Source: a bacterium
GTDB taxonomy: Bacteria > ARS69
Direction: 5' to 3'
Length of the DNA stretch: 32,452 bases
NCBI GenBank assembly: GCA_025774865.1
Contig: JALGZO010000673.1
Location: 1 to 32,452, forward strand
Position numbers and translations under genes: made by a program. Shown piece after piece: positions 31,719 to 32,452 of this stretch (positions are counted from its first letter, which is position 1; every line of letters starts with the position of its first letter). The notes under the pieces were generated by a model that saw only the letters and a program-made list of their open reading frames with translations, made no database searches and was not told the origin of the DNA.

Positions 31719-32452
31719 GTGAGGCAAAGCCGAAGGTCGGTTTCTACTGGTGCGCGAGCTGCGGTGGCTGTGAGGAAGCGGTCGTGGATCTCGCGGAGAA
31801 GATCCTGGACGTCGTCGAGGCGGTCGACATCGTCTTCTGGCCCGTCGCCCTGGACTTCAAGAGGAAGGACGTAGAGGCCATGGAGGACGGCGCCATCCTC
31901 GCGACGTTCGTCAACGGCGCCGTTCGCACGACCGAGCAGAAGGAGATGGCGCAGCTCCTGAGGCGGAAATCGCAGCTCCTGATCGCGTTCGGCGCCTGCT
32001 CCCACTTGGGAGGCATTCCGGGGCTGGCGAACCTCTGGGACCGCCGGAGCGTGTTCCAAACCGTGTACCGGGACTCCCCCAGCACGGTCAATCCCGAGGG
32101 CGTCTTTCCGAAGACGCGATTCGCCGACAACGGCCGCGAAGTCACTCTTCCCGGGTTCTACGACACGGTGAGAACTCTGGATCAAGTCGTGGACGTCGAC
32201 TACTACGTGCCCGGTTGCGCTCCGACTCCGAAGATCATCCTGCAGGCGCTCGAGGCGCTGCTGAGCGGAGAGCTGCCGCCCAAGAGGACCGTGCTCGCCC
32301 CCGACCACGCTCTCTGTCTCGAGTGCCCACGCAAGGACTCGCGTCCGAGCGACCTGGCGATCACGGAGTTCAAGCGACCGCACGAAGTGCTCATCGACGA
32401 GGATACGTGCCTGCTGGCGCAAAGCGTGCCATGCATGGGGCCGGCCACCCGC
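31715..32452 (+). CDS. mvhG: [NiFe]-hydrogenase small subunit, MvhG-like, truncated by the right edge
   Basis: The frame is open to the window end, giving 246 residues. It starts GFYWCASCGGCEEAVVDL, the proximal-cluster motif of group 3 hydrogenase small subunits, followed by FGACSHLGG, YVPGCAPTPKIILQALEALL, and CLECPRKD. The last residues are VPCMGPATR, where further cluster cysteines are expected just past the edge. Context after hdrCBA and mvhD points to MvhG; the large subunit MvhA should lie immediately downstream. An F420-nonreducing or related oxidoreductase role is likely. Start ATG overlaps the mvhD stop. Confidence 0.88.
   Translation, partial: MSEAKPKVGFYWCASCGGCEEAVVDLAEKILDVVEAVDIVFWPVALDFKRKDVEAMEDGAILATFVNGAVRTTEQKEMAQLLRRKSQLLIAFGACSHLGGIPGLANLWDRRSVFQTVYRDSPSTVNPEGVFPKTRFADNGREVTLPGFYDTVRTLDQVVDVDYYVPGCAPTPKIILQALEALLSGELPPKRTVLAPDHALCLECPRKDSRPSDLAITEFKRPHEVLIDEDTCLLAQSVPCMGPATR

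Noticed and set aside
1-32452. CRISPR arrays, tRNA or rRNA genes, insertion sequences and prophage genes.
   Set aside because: No regularly spaced identical repeats, no cloverleaf-like or rRNA-like segments, and no transposase, integrase or phage structural motifs were recognised by eye.

Overview
The window is GC-rich bacterial DNA that is almost fully coding, with no gene-free stretch over 300 bases. The secreted protein at 13951-14853 ends in a FlgD-like/T9SS-type sorting domain. With the high GC, the Rnf, Hdr-Mvh and sulfur-reductase modules, and the multihaem cytochromes, this suggests an anaerobe of the FCB side of the tree (Eisenbacteria- or Krumholzibacteriota-like). The taxonomic placement is inference. 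No rRNA, tRNA, CRISPR array, insertion sequence or prophage gene was recognised.

Region 1 (about 1-11344, minus strand) is a tightly packed operon read from right to left: rnfC, rnfD, rnfG, rnfE, rnfA, an rnfB fused to a GltD-like NAD(P)H oxidoreductase, an RseC/MucC-type gene, then a 16-haem cytochrome, a ferredoxin-type subunit and an NrfD/HybB-type membrane subunit with a five-haem tail (an Hmc-like complex). A further partial gene may start near the left edge. Several junctions are stop-start overlaps. The RnfC protein lacks the glycine-rich flavin/NADH signature, while an FAD/NADP module has been added to RnfB. I read this as a Rnf variant whose pyridine-nucleotide site has moved and which is wired to a periplasmic multihaem cytochrome. 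This is the best candidate in the window for an undescribed system.

Region 2 (11345-19150): iorAB (indolepyruvate:ferredoxin oxidoreductase) is divergent from the Rnf operon across a short AT-rich segment holding a 7-bp inverted repeat. IorAB makes reduced ferredoxin and Rnf consumes it. After this come the secreted FlgD-tail protein, a cytoplasmic trypsin-like protease with a histone-H1-like Lys/Arg/Ala tail, a small protein resembling the protease N-terminus, a divergent glutamine synthetase family protein, and a FabH-type ketoacyl synthase III.

Region 3 (19242-25660, plus strand) is a sulfur-respiration island. An ArsR-family repressor has a clear promoter/operator. It is followed by a Tat-exported molybdopterin reductase of the Phs/Psr group, its four-cluster ferredoxin subunit, an NrfD subunit, two YeeE/YedE-type half transporters (the second carrying a cysteine-less rhodanese domain and ending in GGGC), and an OsmC-like protein.

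Region 4 (25662-32452): a SpoIIE/PP2C phosphatase faces the other way. Then a MarR-type regulator with a four-cysteine tail, preceded by three direct repeats on a 12-bp period, leads an operon hdrC-hdrB-hdrA-mvhD-mvhG that runs off the right edge. This is a flavin-based electron-bifurcating heterodisulfide reductase/[NiFe]-hydrogenase module. Together the window encodes both makers and users of low-potential ferredoxin plus membrane and periplasmic electron outlets.
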